Shown here in pieces: positions 55,854 through 64,000 of a DNA stretch of 64,000 bases. The stretch covers positions 310,001-374,000 of the forward strand of contig NC_022576.1 in NCBI RefSeq assembly GCF_000477435.1, given 5' to 3'. The DNA is from Candidatus Symbiobacter mobilis CR (GTDB taxonomy: Bacteria; Pseudomonadota; Gammaproteobacteria; Burkholderiales; Burkholderiaceae_C). Both the position numbers and the translations under genes were made by a program. The first letter of the stretch is position 1; each line of letters opens with the position of its first letter. The notes under the pieces were generated by a model that had not been told where the DNA came from, made no database searches, and worked only from the letters and a program-made list of their open reading frames with translations.

Positions 55854-56423
55854 TCACAGTGATGTGGGCGCTACCTCGGCAATGGCGGCAACCTGCCCCA
55901 TCTGGCTGATTTCTTCAGTAGACAGCACGCGTGCGACATTGAGAAGAATCACAAACTTGCCATTGACTTTGGCAATTCCCTCGATGAAGTCCGAGCGAAT
56001 CTTGGCGCCAAAGGTCGGAGGTGGCTCGATCTCGGAAGTGGGAATTTCCAGCACTGCCTGCACAGAGTCCACGACCACCCCCATGTTCTGGTGTTCTCCT
56101 TCGCTCCCGGTCTCGAGTTCGATGATGACGATGCACGTGCTCTTCGTGACCGGGGTGGAAGGTTTGGCGAAACGGGTAGACAAATCCATGACCGGGACGA
56201 CTGCACCTCGGAGGTTGATCACACCTCGGATGCAACTCGGCATCATGGGAACTTCCGTCAGGTTGGAATACCAAATGATCTCCTTGATGCAGAGGATGCT
56301 CAGGGAGAACATCTCCCCCCCGAGCATGAAGGTAAGGTACTGCTTTTCCTCCACCATGGTCTGGGCTGCGGCAGCCCTGATGGCCAGCGCGCTTTTGGAA
56401 CCAGCTTTGACGAGTGCGTTCAC
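55854..56423 (-). CDS. cheW: Chemotaxis coupling protein CheW
   Basis: CheW links transducers to CheA in the signalling arrays. The 189-residue protein has a 25-residue variable lead, then the CheW fold: [44 protein letters not shown] in neighbouring pieces, [13 protein letters not shown] and [11 protein letters not shown]. It lies 12 bases after the poly-HAMP transducer gene on the same strand. Confidence 0.95.
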   Translation of the reverse strand: MNALVKAGSKSALAIRAAAAQTMVEEKQYLTFMLGGEMFSLSILCIKEIIWYSNLTEVPMMPSCIRGVINLRGAVVPVMDLSTRFAKPSTPVTKSTCIVIIELETGSEGEHQNMGVVVDSVQAVLEIPTSEIEPPPTFGAKIRSDFIEGIAKVNGKFVILLNVARVLSTEEISQMGQVAAIAEVAPTSL

Positions 56424-56435
56424 GGGCGCTTCTCC

Positions 56436-59303
56436 TTAGAACTTGGTGAATTGCGATTCGTCCAGATCTTCGCTGGATGCGTGGGAGTGTGCTGACGATA
56501 CTTGCCTTGTTGGCGCGGAGGATCGAGCATTTCTAGGCCCAGACTTCTGCATCTGGTGCGGGGCGGGGGACTTGTTGCTGCTGGCCTGCGCAGCACTGTC
56601 CAGCCTGAAGAACGACATCGTGTGTTGTAGTTGGGCTGCTTGGCTGCTCATCTCTTCCGATGTGGCGGCAAGCTCTTCGGAACTGGATGCGTTCTGCTGG
56701 GTAGTTTGGTTGAGCTGGCTGACGGCGGCATTGATCTGGCCCACGCCGCTGGACTGTTCCGTCGACGCAGCAGTGATTTCCTGCACCAGGTCGGAGGTCT
56801 TGCGGATATTGGGGACGATCTCGTTGAGCAGCTTGCCTGCCTTTTCCGCGAGCTCCACGCTGCTGCTGGCGACTTCCCCGATTTCCTGCGCGGCGATTTG
56901 GCTGCGTTCTGCCAGCTTGCGCACTTCGGCAGCTACCACGGCAAAACCCTTGCCATGCTCGCCGGCGCGGGCTGCTTCGATGGCAGCATTCAGGGCAAGC
57001 AGATTGGTTTGCGCAGCGATGTCGTCAATGATCCCGATCTTCTGGGCGATTTGCTTCATGGCGGAGACCGTCGCTTCCACGGCCTGCCCACCGTCTGCCG
57101 CATCTTTGGCGGCTTTGCTGGCCATGCCGTCGGTGATCTTGGCGTTTTCCGTGTTTTGGGCAATCGAAGATGTCATCTGTTCGATCGATGCGCTGGTTTC
57201 CTCGACCCCCGCAGCCTGTTCGCTGGCAGCTTGGCTCAGAGATTGCGCTGTGGCACTGACTTCCTCGGAAGCGCTAGCCAAGGCCTGGGCACCGCTGTTG
57301 ACTTCGGCCACGACTTCGGTCAATTTCTTCAGGGTGTTGTTGACTGCGTTCTTCAGCTCGTCCCAGGTGCCAGAGTAGTTCCGCTTCATGGGTAGAGTCA
57401 AGTCACCGCCTTGCATGGCGCCCAGTACGTCCCGCAGCTCTTGGACTGGCTGGTTGACAGCAACCATCACGCCGTTGAGGCCTTCAACCACCTTGCGGAA
57501 TTCACCCTGGTGTTTGGTGGCATCGGCGCGAATACTCAGTTCACCTTCCACAGTGGCTTTGGAAAGGATATTGGCATCAGCAACCAGGGCATTCACTGCC
57601 TTGATGACATCAATCAGCGCTTTCGCCAGCATGTCGTTGTCCGAACGGACATTGACCACTGCGGTCAGGTCGCCCTTGGAGATGGCCAAGGCAGCATTGG
57701 CTTGCTGATTGGTGGCGTCGATCAATGCATTGAGGTTGTTTTTGATGATGTTGTAGTCGCCGCTGTATGCAGCAGTGATCTTGGGCGGCATGTCCCCCTT
57801 GGAAATGCGATCGACATATTCCGCAGTGACATTCAAGGGGTTGACGATGTTGGTAACAGTTTCGTTGACACCGACGACGAGCTTGTTCCATCCCCCCTGG
57901 AACAGGTCGGGATTTGCACGCTTTTTGAGTTCCCCATTGGCTGCTGCCTGGATGATGATGTCGGTTTGAGCGAGCAAATCGCTCATCATCTTTACGACGG
58001 TATTCAGATTGCCTTTGATAATGTTGTATTGCCCTTTGTATTCCTTCGTGATGATAGGTGGAATGACGCCTCTGGATATCTGCTCTACGTAATCGGCTGT
58101 GACATTCAAAGGGTTGACGATGTTGGTGACAGTCTCGTTGACACCGACGACGAGCTTATTCCACCCACCGACAAAGAGATCGGCATTCGCACGTTTATCG
58201 AGTTCCCCATTGGCTGCTGCCTGGATGATGATGTCGGTTTGAGCGAGCAAATCGCTCATCATCTTTACGACAGCATTGAGGTTCCCTTTGATGATGTTGA
58301 AATCTCCGTTGTAATGGTCGACGATGACGGGTGGAATGATGCCCTTGGAAATGTTTTCCACGTATTCAGCGGTGACGTTGAGCGGGCCAATGACCGCATC
58401 CAGGGTTTTGTTGACACCTTCGACAATTTGGCGGAAGTCGCCTTGATGCTTGGCAGCATCGGCACGGGTTGCCAACTTCCCTTCCACTGCTGCTTTGGAA
58501 AGCATCACTGCATCGGCGATCATGGCCTGCACTGCTGCTTGCATCGTCTGCATGGCTTTGGCAAGTATGCCGACTTCATCGGTACCAGAGACATCAAGCT
58601 GGAAGTTGAAGTTCCCGGAAGCCATTTTTTCTGCCCCAGCAACCAGCGAGCTGGTGGGGATGGTGATGCTCCGGGTGATGAGCCAGCCAATCACTACGCT
58701 CAGAAATACGCCGATACACGCCAGAATGGTGAGAAGTTGGGTGGCGGCAGCCGCTTCTTCCGCAGCATTGGTGCCGGCAGCGGTCATCAATTCGTCCTGG
58801 AATTTGTTGAGCTTGGCCACACTGTCGAGGTACTCAGCTTGGGCAGTGCGCACTTCCCCTTGCAGGAGGGCAGCAAACACTTCCCTTGGTGCATCCGCCT
58901 TGATAAGCTCCAGCGCTTTCTCTTGCGCTTGGAGATACCCTTGCCGTGCGGCGTTGAGATCCCGAAGCATTTCCTTGCCCTTATCGCTAGTGATACGTTT
59001 TTCCAAAACGTTGATGTTGTCAACAATCTTCTGGCGAGCTTGCATCAACCCATCCAACGCTTTTTGGCGCTCGGCGCCGTTGAACAGGTACGCATTGCGC
59101 AAATGCCGCGCAACGACCGAGACGTTTTCCGCAATCGTGGTTGCGGCAACAACTTTGGGATATGCGTCGGTAACAAGCTCTTGCACATCGTGATCGAGCT
59201 GGGTGATGCGCCCAATGCCAATGATGGCAATCACAACGAGTAATGCCACGGTTGCCGCAAAACCTATGGCGAGACGAATACCAATTTTCAGATTGGAAAA
59301 CAT
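56436..59303 (-). CDS. Methyl-accepting chemotaxis protein with tandem HAMP-type modules
   Basis: A 955-residue transducer. Membrane helices at about 10-30 and 190-215 enclose a four-helix periplasmic domain. The long cytoplasmic neck (about 216-610) is a poly-HAMP chain with two near-identical 91-residue modules: [18 protein letters not shown], then Y(N)[16 protein letters not shown] and [15 protein letters not shown](D/K)KRAN. The signalling domain has its tip at about 750-775 ([20 protein letters not shown]). The tail is [18 protein letters not shown] precedes the ATG. Long HAMP chains can act as signal relays or bind ligands without a periplasmic input. Confidence 0.93.
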   Translation of the reverse strand: MFSNLKIGIRLAIGFAATVALLVVIAIIGIGRITQLDHDVQELVTDAYPKVVAATTIAENVSVVARHLRNAYLFNGAERQKALDGLMQARQKIVDNINVLEKRITSDKGKEMLRDLNAARQGYLQAQEKALELIKADAPREVFAALLQGEVRTAQAEYLDSVAKLNKFQDELMTAAGTNAAEEAAAATQLLTILACIGVFLSVVIGWLITRSITIPTSSLVAGAEKMASGNFNFQLDVSGTDEVGILAKAMQTMQAAVQAMIADAVMLSKAAVEGKLATRADAAKHQGDFRQIVEGVNKTLDAVIGPLNVTAEYVENISKGIIPPVIVDHYNGDFNIIKGNLNAVVKMMSDLLAQTDIIIQAAANGELDKRANADLFVGGWNKLVVGVNETVTNIVNPLNVTADYVEQISRGVIPPIITKEYKGQYNIIKGNLNTVVKMMSDLLAQTDIIIQAAANGELKKRANPDLFQGGWNKLVVGVNETVTNIVNPLNVTAEYVDRISKGDMPPKITAAYSGDYNIIKNNLNALIDATNQQANAALAISKGDLTAVVNVRSDNDMLAKALIDVIKAVNALVADANILSKATVEGELSIRADATKHQGEFRKVVEGLNGVMVAVNQPVQELRDVLGAMQGGDLTLPMKRNYSGTWDELKNAVNNTLKKLTEVVAEVNSGAQALASASEEVSATAQSLSQAASEQAAGVEETSASIEQMTSSIAQNTENAKITDGMASKAAKDAADGGQAVEATVSAMKQIAQKIGIIDDIAAQTNLLALNAAIEAARAGEHGKGFAVVAAEVRKLAERSQIAAQEIGEVASSSVELAEKAGKLLNEIVPNIRKTSDLVQEITAASTEQSSGVGQINAAVSQLNQTTQQNASSSEELAATSEEMSSQAAQLQHTMSFFRLDSAAQASSNKSPAPHQMQKSGPRNARSSAPTRQVSSAHSHASSEDLDESQFTKF
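57927..58271. repeat. 273-bp-spaced direct repeat in the poly-HAMP transducer gene
   Basis: Bases 57927-57998 and 58200-58271 are identical over 72 positions and 273 bases (91 codons) apart. The flanking sequence is also similar. They encode the duplicated HAMP modules. Confidence 0.9.
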
Positions 59304-59456
59304 TGCATACCCTTTCCTAAAAATTACCCAAAAACACCGAAACGCACAAACCAGAACAAAACACTAACCAACTATCCCGCATAGTTGGAACATACGGAGC
59401 GGTGGATGCTACGTATTGCGTCCAAGTACATAAAGATGGAACCATATCTGCAATAG

Positions 59457-61637
59457 CTATGCAAATTCGGGCATGGCTTGCCCAGCCTTTTCCATAACAT
59501 GTCTCACCAAAGCGGGAACGTCCAAGATTAGCGCCACTTCGCCACTGCCCAGGATGGTCGAACCGCTGATACACCGGGACTGGCTGAACAATTGCCCCAG
59601 TGGTTTGATGACTGTCTGGAATTCTCCCAGCAAGGCATCGACCACCAACCCGGCTTTTTGTCCGGCGTGTTTGAGTACGACGATATTTTCCCCTTTGGCA
59701 GGTTTGCCAGGAATGGAAAACAGTTCCCGGATGCGGATGAACGGAAGCACTTCCCCCCGCAGATTGGTGTAATCGTGCCCAGGTTCGGCGGAGTACGCCA
59801 CGCATTCTTCAATCATGTCCAGCGGAATGGCATAGACGGATTTGCCCGCACTGACGAGGAAGCCGTCGATGATGGCCAGGGTTAGCGGCAGGCGAATCGT
59901 GACGATGGTTCCGACGCCTGCTTCGCTGTCGATGCCGACTGTTCCGCGCAAACTCGCGATGTTGCGCTTGACCACGTCGAGCCCCACGCCACGGCCAGAC
60001 AGATTGGTGATCTTGTCCGCAGTGGAAAACCCTGGTTCAAAGATCAATCCAAAAATTTCGCTATCGCTGAGGTGGTGACCGGATTCGACCAAGCCCCGTT
60101 CGATAGCCTTGGCCAGGATGCGGTCGCGCTTGAGACCACCTCCATCGTCTTCCACTGTGATGACGATCGACCCTGAATCGTGGTAGGCATTGAGACGCAA
60201 GGTACCTTGCACGGGCTTGCCCTGCGCCGCACGCACTTCCGCAGATTCGATGCCATGATCCATCGAATTGCGTACCAGGTGCATGAGGGGATCACCGATC
60301 TTTTCGACCACCGTTTTGTCAAGCTCGGTATCTTCTCCGTCGATGATGAGCGTGATGTCTTTGCCCAACTCGCGCGAGACATCGTGTACGACGCGCTGGA
60401 AACGATTGAATGTGGCGCCAATGCGCACCATGCGCAACTGCAAAGCGCTATCGCGCACTTCTTCGACGAGGGTGGCGAGTTTGGATGTGCTTTCCTGCAA
60501 CTCGAGGATCATCGTGCGGTGCGCAATCATGTTGACGCTTGCCCCCGCGATGATCAACTCGCCCACCAGATTGATGAGCTGATCGAGTTTGTCGGCATCG
60601 ACGCGGATCGAACGACTTTCCGCCGCGCCCATTTCCTTGATCTGTTTCTGCTTGGATAGTGCAGCTTCGACTACCTCGGGCCGCACTGAACCTTGTTCGA
60701 CCAGAATGGCCCCGATGGGTTTTTCCGGAGTGCGTGCCTGGGACTTCAGCGCCACTTCCAGTTCCTGTGCGGTGAGGGTGCCGCAGCGAACAAGCATGTC
60801 TCCCAGCAGGGTCATCTCTCCTTGCTGTTGGCCGATGAGGTTCACGTACTCGGAAATGAGGCTATGCGGCGGCAGGATGATGAGTTGACAGTCGTCATGC
60901 ACGAATTCGAAAGCACTCTCGATCGTGGCTTTGTCTACCCTGGTTTGGTACGCGATTTCGTAGCCGAGGTAGCAGAGTTCCGGATCCATCTGGGCGGCAT
61001 CGGGCAGTCCGTCGGTGACGGTCTCGATACCCATGATCTTGCCCATCGTTCCCAGGTACCGGATGAAGGACAAGGGGTCCATTCCATTGCGCAACACGTC
61101 AGGGCTAAACCGCACCGAGATATGCCAATAGTCTGTGACTGCGCTGCTTCCTCCTATGCGTTGCACGCTGTCGGCGTCTTGCTGGTTGTCGCCTTTGGCT
61201 ACGACTGCGGCAGGCTCGGCGGCGGCAGGAACCGCCGGTTTGGGCGTATCCATGTAGACCCGCAACCGGGTGGACAGAGGTTCTGCTTGTTCCACCAAGG
61301 TTGCATTGGGTTCCCGTTCCCCCGCTGCCAGTCCATTGATCAGCGTGCCAACATAGTCGCAGCAAGCCAGAAGGAGGGCAACGAGGTCGCTCGTCAGTGG
61401 TTGAGATCCTCCCCGCACACGGTCGAGCACGCTCTCGACGATGTGGGTGAATCCAACGATATGGCGCAGGCCAAACAGCCCCGCAGAACCTTTGATGGTG
61501 TGGGCTGCCCGAAAGACAGCATGGACTACCTCTTCCAAATCATCCGACTTGCCTACAGTAAGCAAGGCGGTCTCCATATCCAAGAGCAGTTCCCTGCTCT
61601 CGATGATGAAAGTTTCCAGTGCGTCATCAATGTCCAT
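59457..61637 (-). CDS. cheA: Chemotaxis histidine kinase CheA
   Basis: ATG 61637 gives 726 residues. The HPt domain (1-110) carries phospho-His46 in AAHTIKGSAGLFG. Residues about 165-260 form a second small domain. Residues 274-332 hold two LG.(M/I)LV..G repeats (LLGDMLVRCGTLTAQELEVAL and PIGAILVEQGSVRPEVVEAAL in form), resembling the GspE-N/MshEN fold. The dimerisation and ATPase domains follow, with N box LVRNSMDHGIE at 454-464 and G box GRGVGLDVVKRN. The CheW-like domain ends the protein (YAIPLDMIEECVAY). It overlaps the STAS gene by 11 bases. Confidence 0.95.
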   Translation of the reverse strand: MDIDDALETFIIESRELLLDMETALLTVGKSDDLEEVVHAVFRAAHTIKGSAGLFGLRHIVGFTHIVESVLDRVRGGSQPLTSDLVALLLACCDYVGTLINGLAAGEREPNATLVEQAEPLSTRLRVYMDTPKPAVPAAAEPAAVVAKGDNQQDADSVQRIGGSSAVTDYWHISVRFSPDVLRNGMDPLSFIRYLGTMGKIMGIETVTDGLPDAAQMDPELCYLGYEIAYQTRVDKATIESAFEFVHDDCQLIILPPHSLISEYVNLIGQQQGEMTLLGDMLVRCGTLTAQELEVALKSQARTPEKPIGAILVEQGSVRPEVVEAALSKQKQIKEMGAAESRSIRVDADKLDQLINLVGELIIAGASVNMIAHRTMILELQESTSKLATLVEEVRDSALQLRMVRIGATFNRFQRVVHDVSRELGKDITLIIDGEDTELDKTVVEKIGDPLMHLVRNSMDHGIESAEVRAAQGKPVQGTLRLNAYHDSGSIVITVEDDGGGLKRDRILAKAIERGLVESGHHLSDSEIFGLIFEPGFSTADKITNLSGRGVGLDVVKRNIASLRGTVGIDSEAGVGTIVTIRLPLTLAIIDGFLVSAGKSVYAIPLDMIEECVAYSAEPGHDYTNLRGEVLPFIRIRELFSIPGKPAKGENIVVLKHAGQKAGLVVDALLGEFQTVIKPLGQLFSQSRCISGSTILGSGEVALILDVPALVRHVMEKAGQAMPEFA

Positions 61638-61944
61638 CTCCGCTCCTTCCCCCTGCAACACGCGGCCCCATGACCAGATGGTCACCGAAATACGCTGCGA
61701 TGTTTAGCAATTCGAAAACTTCCAGCACCGGTGGGCTGTGCCCCATCAACCGTAATTTGCGGTGTTCGGCGAGTGCCGTCTTCTTGGCCAGCATCAACAA
61801 CTGCACCCCTGCGGTATCGATCTCCGTGACACCGGACAAGTCGATTTCCGTCAACGGTGGATTGGGGAGCAGCGCAGTCTTGAGTTCCATCGCACGGTAG
61901 ATGGTCAGCTCTCCTTCGATGCGCAAAACATTGGCAACACTCAT
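61627..61944 (-). CDS. STAS-domain protein in the chemotaxis operon
   Basis: A 105-residue single STAS domain like anti-sigma-factor antagonists. The key loop is IDLSGVTEIDTAGVQLL, where the usual phosphorylated Ser is Thr (DTAG). ATG 61944 overlaps the cheY stop (ATGA), and its own end overlaps the cheA start, so it is tightly coupled. No partner kinase of the RsbW type is visible. A role in tuning CheA or the arrays is inferred from position only. Confidence 0.9.
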   Translation of the reverse strand: MSVANVLRIEGELTIYRAMELKTALLPNPPLTEIDLSGVTEIDTAGVQLLMLAKKTALAEHRKLRLMGHSPPVLEVFELLNIAAYFGDHLVMGPRVAGGRSGDGH

Positions 61945-62309
61945 GGCAGGCACAGCCGGTGTACGGCTCCGATCAGTTGTTCCGGTTGAAAAGGCTTGAC
62001 AACCCAGGCACGCGCCCCGGCAGATTGCCCTTCCCGCTTTTTGGCTTCGTCCGACTCGGTAGTCAGCATGATGACCGGGGTGAATTTGTACACCGGCATT
62101 TGCTTGACCGCCTTGAGGAACGCAATCCCGTCCATGACGGGCATGTTGACATCGCTAATGATGAGGTGAATTTTCTGCCCTTTGAGCTTGGACAGTGCAT
62201 CCCGACCGTCCACCGCATCCACCACATCGTAGCCCGCGCTTTTGAGGGCAATACCGACGACACGCCTCATGGAGGCAGAGTCATCGACGATCAGGATCGT
62301 TTTTGCCAT
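61941..62309 (-). CDS. cheY: Chemotaxis response regulator CheY
   Basis: A stand-alone receiver of 122 residues: TILIVDDSASMRRVVGIALK, phospho-Asp in IISDVNMPVMDGIAFL, switch residues in VIMLTTESD and the Lys in VVKPFQPEQL. It is the first regulator in the operon and directly precedes the STAS and cheA genes by overlaps. No cheZ is visible, so CheY-P removal must depend on another phosphatase or on self-hydrolysis. Confidence 0.94.
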   Translation of the reverse strand: MAKTILIVDDSASMRRVVGIALKSAGYDVVDAVDGRDALSKLKGQKIHLIISDVNMPVMDGIAFLKAVKQMPVYKFTPVIMLTTESDEAKKREGQSAGARAWVVKPFQPEQLIGAVHRLCLP

Positions 62310-62318
62310 GGTACTCCT

Positions 62319-63467
62319 CTAAAAAAACCGAATGTCTGTGTTGCCGGTGGGAGCAGCCACTCCGCCGTCGTGAACGATGTGCTGATCGCTCATGACGTAG
62401 CTGCTTTTCATATCCTCCAGGTATTGATGGACATCTACCGGTTGCAGCATGCCTTCGGCAGTGAACCGCTGCAATTGTTCGTGCAACACTGCCGGGTAGC
62501 GATCCATATTGCGTTCCACCTGGGTCAGGATTTGGCTGAGACGATCCTGAAACTGCATCTGAACGAGTGCCTGATTGACTTCATCCTGGATGCCGACGCT
62601 TTCCGTGCGCAACGAGTTGCTGGCTTTCGCAAAGGCATCAAGGATCGAACGAAATTCCGTCAGCACGGTGGAGATGGTCTGGTTTGCCACATCCATTGAT
62701 CCCCCTTCCTGGCTGACCGATTCCTGCACTACGGCACAAGTGTTGGTGATCGCAGCGCTGATGACGTTGACTTTTTCCGCGATGCGCTTGCCAGTTTCTC
62801 CGGATTGGTTGGAAAGCATCCGGAACTCTTTGGCGACGACTGCGAACCCTCTTCCCAAATCGCCCGCACGCGCAGCCTCAATGGCTGCATTCAGCGCGAG
62901 CAGATTGGTTTGTTGGGCAATGCGTGCGACGTCAGCAGCCATCTCTTGCAATTCGCTCGTGAAGCGGTCCAGGCTTTGCACTTTGGTCAACATCGCTTGC
63001 AGGCTTTGCATGGCGGACTGTTGCACCTCGATCAGGGTTCGCAATTGCTCTTCACTGCGAGCGAAAAGAGCTGCCATGGCGTTGTCATGCTCCATGTTGC
63101 TCGTTTCCTGCGCAGCAGCGCGAACGCTGGCGTCGAGCTTGTCCACGATTTCTCCGAAGCGGCGTACGAGATCGTTGGTGGCGCTTTCCATTTGGTCTCT
63201 GGAGGAACCGATGTGGTTCTTCCAGACGGGAATGATTTTTTCCCCGAGGTGAGTTTGACCTTCGACGAAATGGTGAATGGCGAGTTGCACGGCGAGGGAA
63301 CGCGCCTGCATGGTAGCCCCCAGCCAAACGCCGCCTGCCAGCAGTAGCGAACCAACGATGCAGGGAACCCAGCCAAAGTCGGCAATGACAAGCAGGGCCA
63401 ATGCACCAGCACCACCCAAGGTCACGCAAGACCAAAATTCAAATTGCAACCGCTGAGGCACTTTCAT
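62319..63467 (-). CDS. Membrane-anchored transducer-like protein without sensor domain
   Basis: ATG 63467 yields 382 residues. Two hydrophobic helices stand near the N-terminus ([34 protein letters not shown]) with only a few residues between them, so there is no periplasmic domain. The cytoplasmic part is a shortened signalling domain with tip [20 protein letters not shown] at about 180-200. The C-terminal quarter ([20 protein letters not shown], then [14 protein letters not shown]) is unlike standard transducers but is seen in many cheY-linked proteins. It is the first gene of the chemotaxis operon and may sense a cytoplasmic or membrane state. Confidence 0.85.
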   Translation of the reverse strand: MKVPQRLQFEFWSCVTLGGAGALALLVIADFGWVPCIVGSLLLAGGVWLGATMQARSLAVQLAIHHFVEGQTHLGEKIIPVWKNHIGSSRDQMESATNDLVRRFGEIVDKLDASVRAAAQETSNMEHDNAMAALFARSEEQLRTLIEVQQSAMQSLQAMLTKVQSLDRFTSELQEMAADVARIAQQTNLLALNAAIEAARAGDLGRGFAVVAKEFRMLSNQSGETGKRIAEKVNVISAAITNTCAVVQESVSQEGGSMDVANQTISTVLTEFRSILDAFAKASNSLRTESVGIQDEVNQALVQMQFQDRLSQILTQVERNMDRYPAVLHEQLQRFTAEGMLQPVDVHQYLEDMKSSYVMSDQHIVHDGGVAAPTGNTDIRFF

Positions 63468-64000
63468 GTCAACCCGATGCAGCACTTCGGAGTGATGTCA
63501 GCACCCCGGGAAACAACCACTGCGTTTGCACACCCCAACGTGAAAACCGGTCGGACGAACCCTGCCGTGATGTCGGAGGAAATGCGCAATAGGCAATGTT
63601 GCTTGCCATGGCGATTTGCATTCCCCATACGCCCACTACACACCCTTACGGGCGTATCGAATGGTCGGCGTATGGTAAGAATCCGCCTCCAAATCGGGGC
63701 CCCAAAGCAGCAGGGCGGGCGCATTATGCATGAATGCCCTGGACTGTTCTCTGGGGTATACAGCGTGCTACGAATGGTGTGGCGACGCTGTTTTCTTTCG
63801 CTTTTTCTTAGTCATTACAACGCTTTTCCATGTGCGATTCGGGATAGTGTGCCTACGTAGAATGGATCGGCAGGCGCTGAGCATGCAAGTACGTCCCGGT
63901 GGCTGCCTATCCTTTTTTCTTCCTTCCATTCCATGCACATTCCCGCTCGCATAGACGCGCCATGGGCTCACCATTGCGCCGCTGTCTTGGATGTTTTGGC
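63468..64000. other. No gene recognised at the window end
   Basis: About 530 bases with no convincing reading frame; short frames lack family similarity and good ribosome sites. A hairpin ATACGCCC / GGGCGTAT lies at 63627-63657 and a C/T-rich tract at 63910-63930. The promoter of the chemotaxis operon must lie near 63470-63600, but I cannot identify it with confidence. Confidence 0.4.

Noticed and set aside
57927..58271. Possible CRISPR-like repeats
   Set aside because: The repeats are 273 bp apart, in frame and inside a coding region, so they are protein-module duplication.
57411..59243. A 610-codon open frame on the plus strand opposite the poly-HAMP transducer gene
   Set aside because: Its repeats simply mirror those of the transducer gene, and it has no recognisable domain.
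60693..61673. A 326-codon frame opposite cheA
   Set aside because: Antisense to clear HPt and kinase motifs; composition-driven.
63444..63954. Short open frames at the window end
   Set aside because: No similarity, no good ribosome sites and atypical composition; treated as non-coding.

Overview
The window reads as one gene-dense chromosomal segment of a betaproteobacterium, most likely order Burkholderiales (Comamonadaceae-like). The evidence is high GC, the sspA-sspB pair, a waaC-waaA pair behind a phosphomannomutase/phosphoglucomutase, a ftsH-folP-glmM block, sucA-sucB-lpd-zapE, split LPS heptose genes and flhDC-controlled motility. I see no rRNA, prophage, CRISPR array or intact insertion sequence. 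A motile heterotrophic symbiont of that family would fit, but the species cannot be fixed from this sequence alone.

Layout. 1-6.6 kb: end of a YidE/AspT-type transporter with a strong terminator, a DUF192 protein, ogt, then envelope sugar genes (algC-like, waaC, waaA) and a THUMP rRNA methyltransferase. 6.8-11.3 kb: a polytopic membrane protein, pdxA, sspA-sspB and tRNA-Thr(TGT). 11.3-15.5 kb (minus): ftsH-folP-glmM. 15.8-17.5 kb: rsmD-coaD and a universal stress protein. 17.5-21.5 kb (minus): an unrecognised beta-barrel outer-membrane protein and a 936-residue duplicated lipoprotein, the least familiar part of the window. 21.8-29.9 kb: the 2-oxoglutarate dehydrogenase complex, zapE and a thiL interrupted by two compensating frameshifts. 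30-38.8 kb: trmJ, suhB, cysE, rpoH behind a perfect CIRCE operator, rfaE2, a degenerate HD-domain protein, a glutathione transferase, purB and ampD. 38.8-44.4 kb: an NtrC-type regulator (pilR-like), an AhpD-like protein, and a complete cytochrome bd operon cydP-cydA-cydB-cydX-ybgE. 44.6-49.6 kb: a penicillin-amidase-family Ntn hydrolase, rimO and flhDC. 49.7-63.5 kb (minus): a 14-kb chemotaxis operon read as transducer-like protein, cheY, STAS protein, cheA, poly-HAMP transducer, cheW, two further transducers, cheR, cheD and cheB.

Working together. flhDC beside the chemotaxis operon supplies master control, transducers, kinase, response regulator and all three adaptation enzymes (CheR, CheB, CheD), but no cheZ. 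The respiratory set couples 2-oxoglutarate oxidation to a microaerobic bd oxidase. Heat-shock control is layered: HrcA probably represses rpoH, whose sigma factor serves the heat-shock regulon.

A recurring oddity is short (9-14 bp) tandem duplication at gene ends, gene starts and inside the ogt and pdxA coding regions. One copy shifts the apparent ancestral start of ybgE out of frame. Two copies of an about 81-bp REP-like repeat and a pair of GC-rich palindromes occupy intergenic sites.
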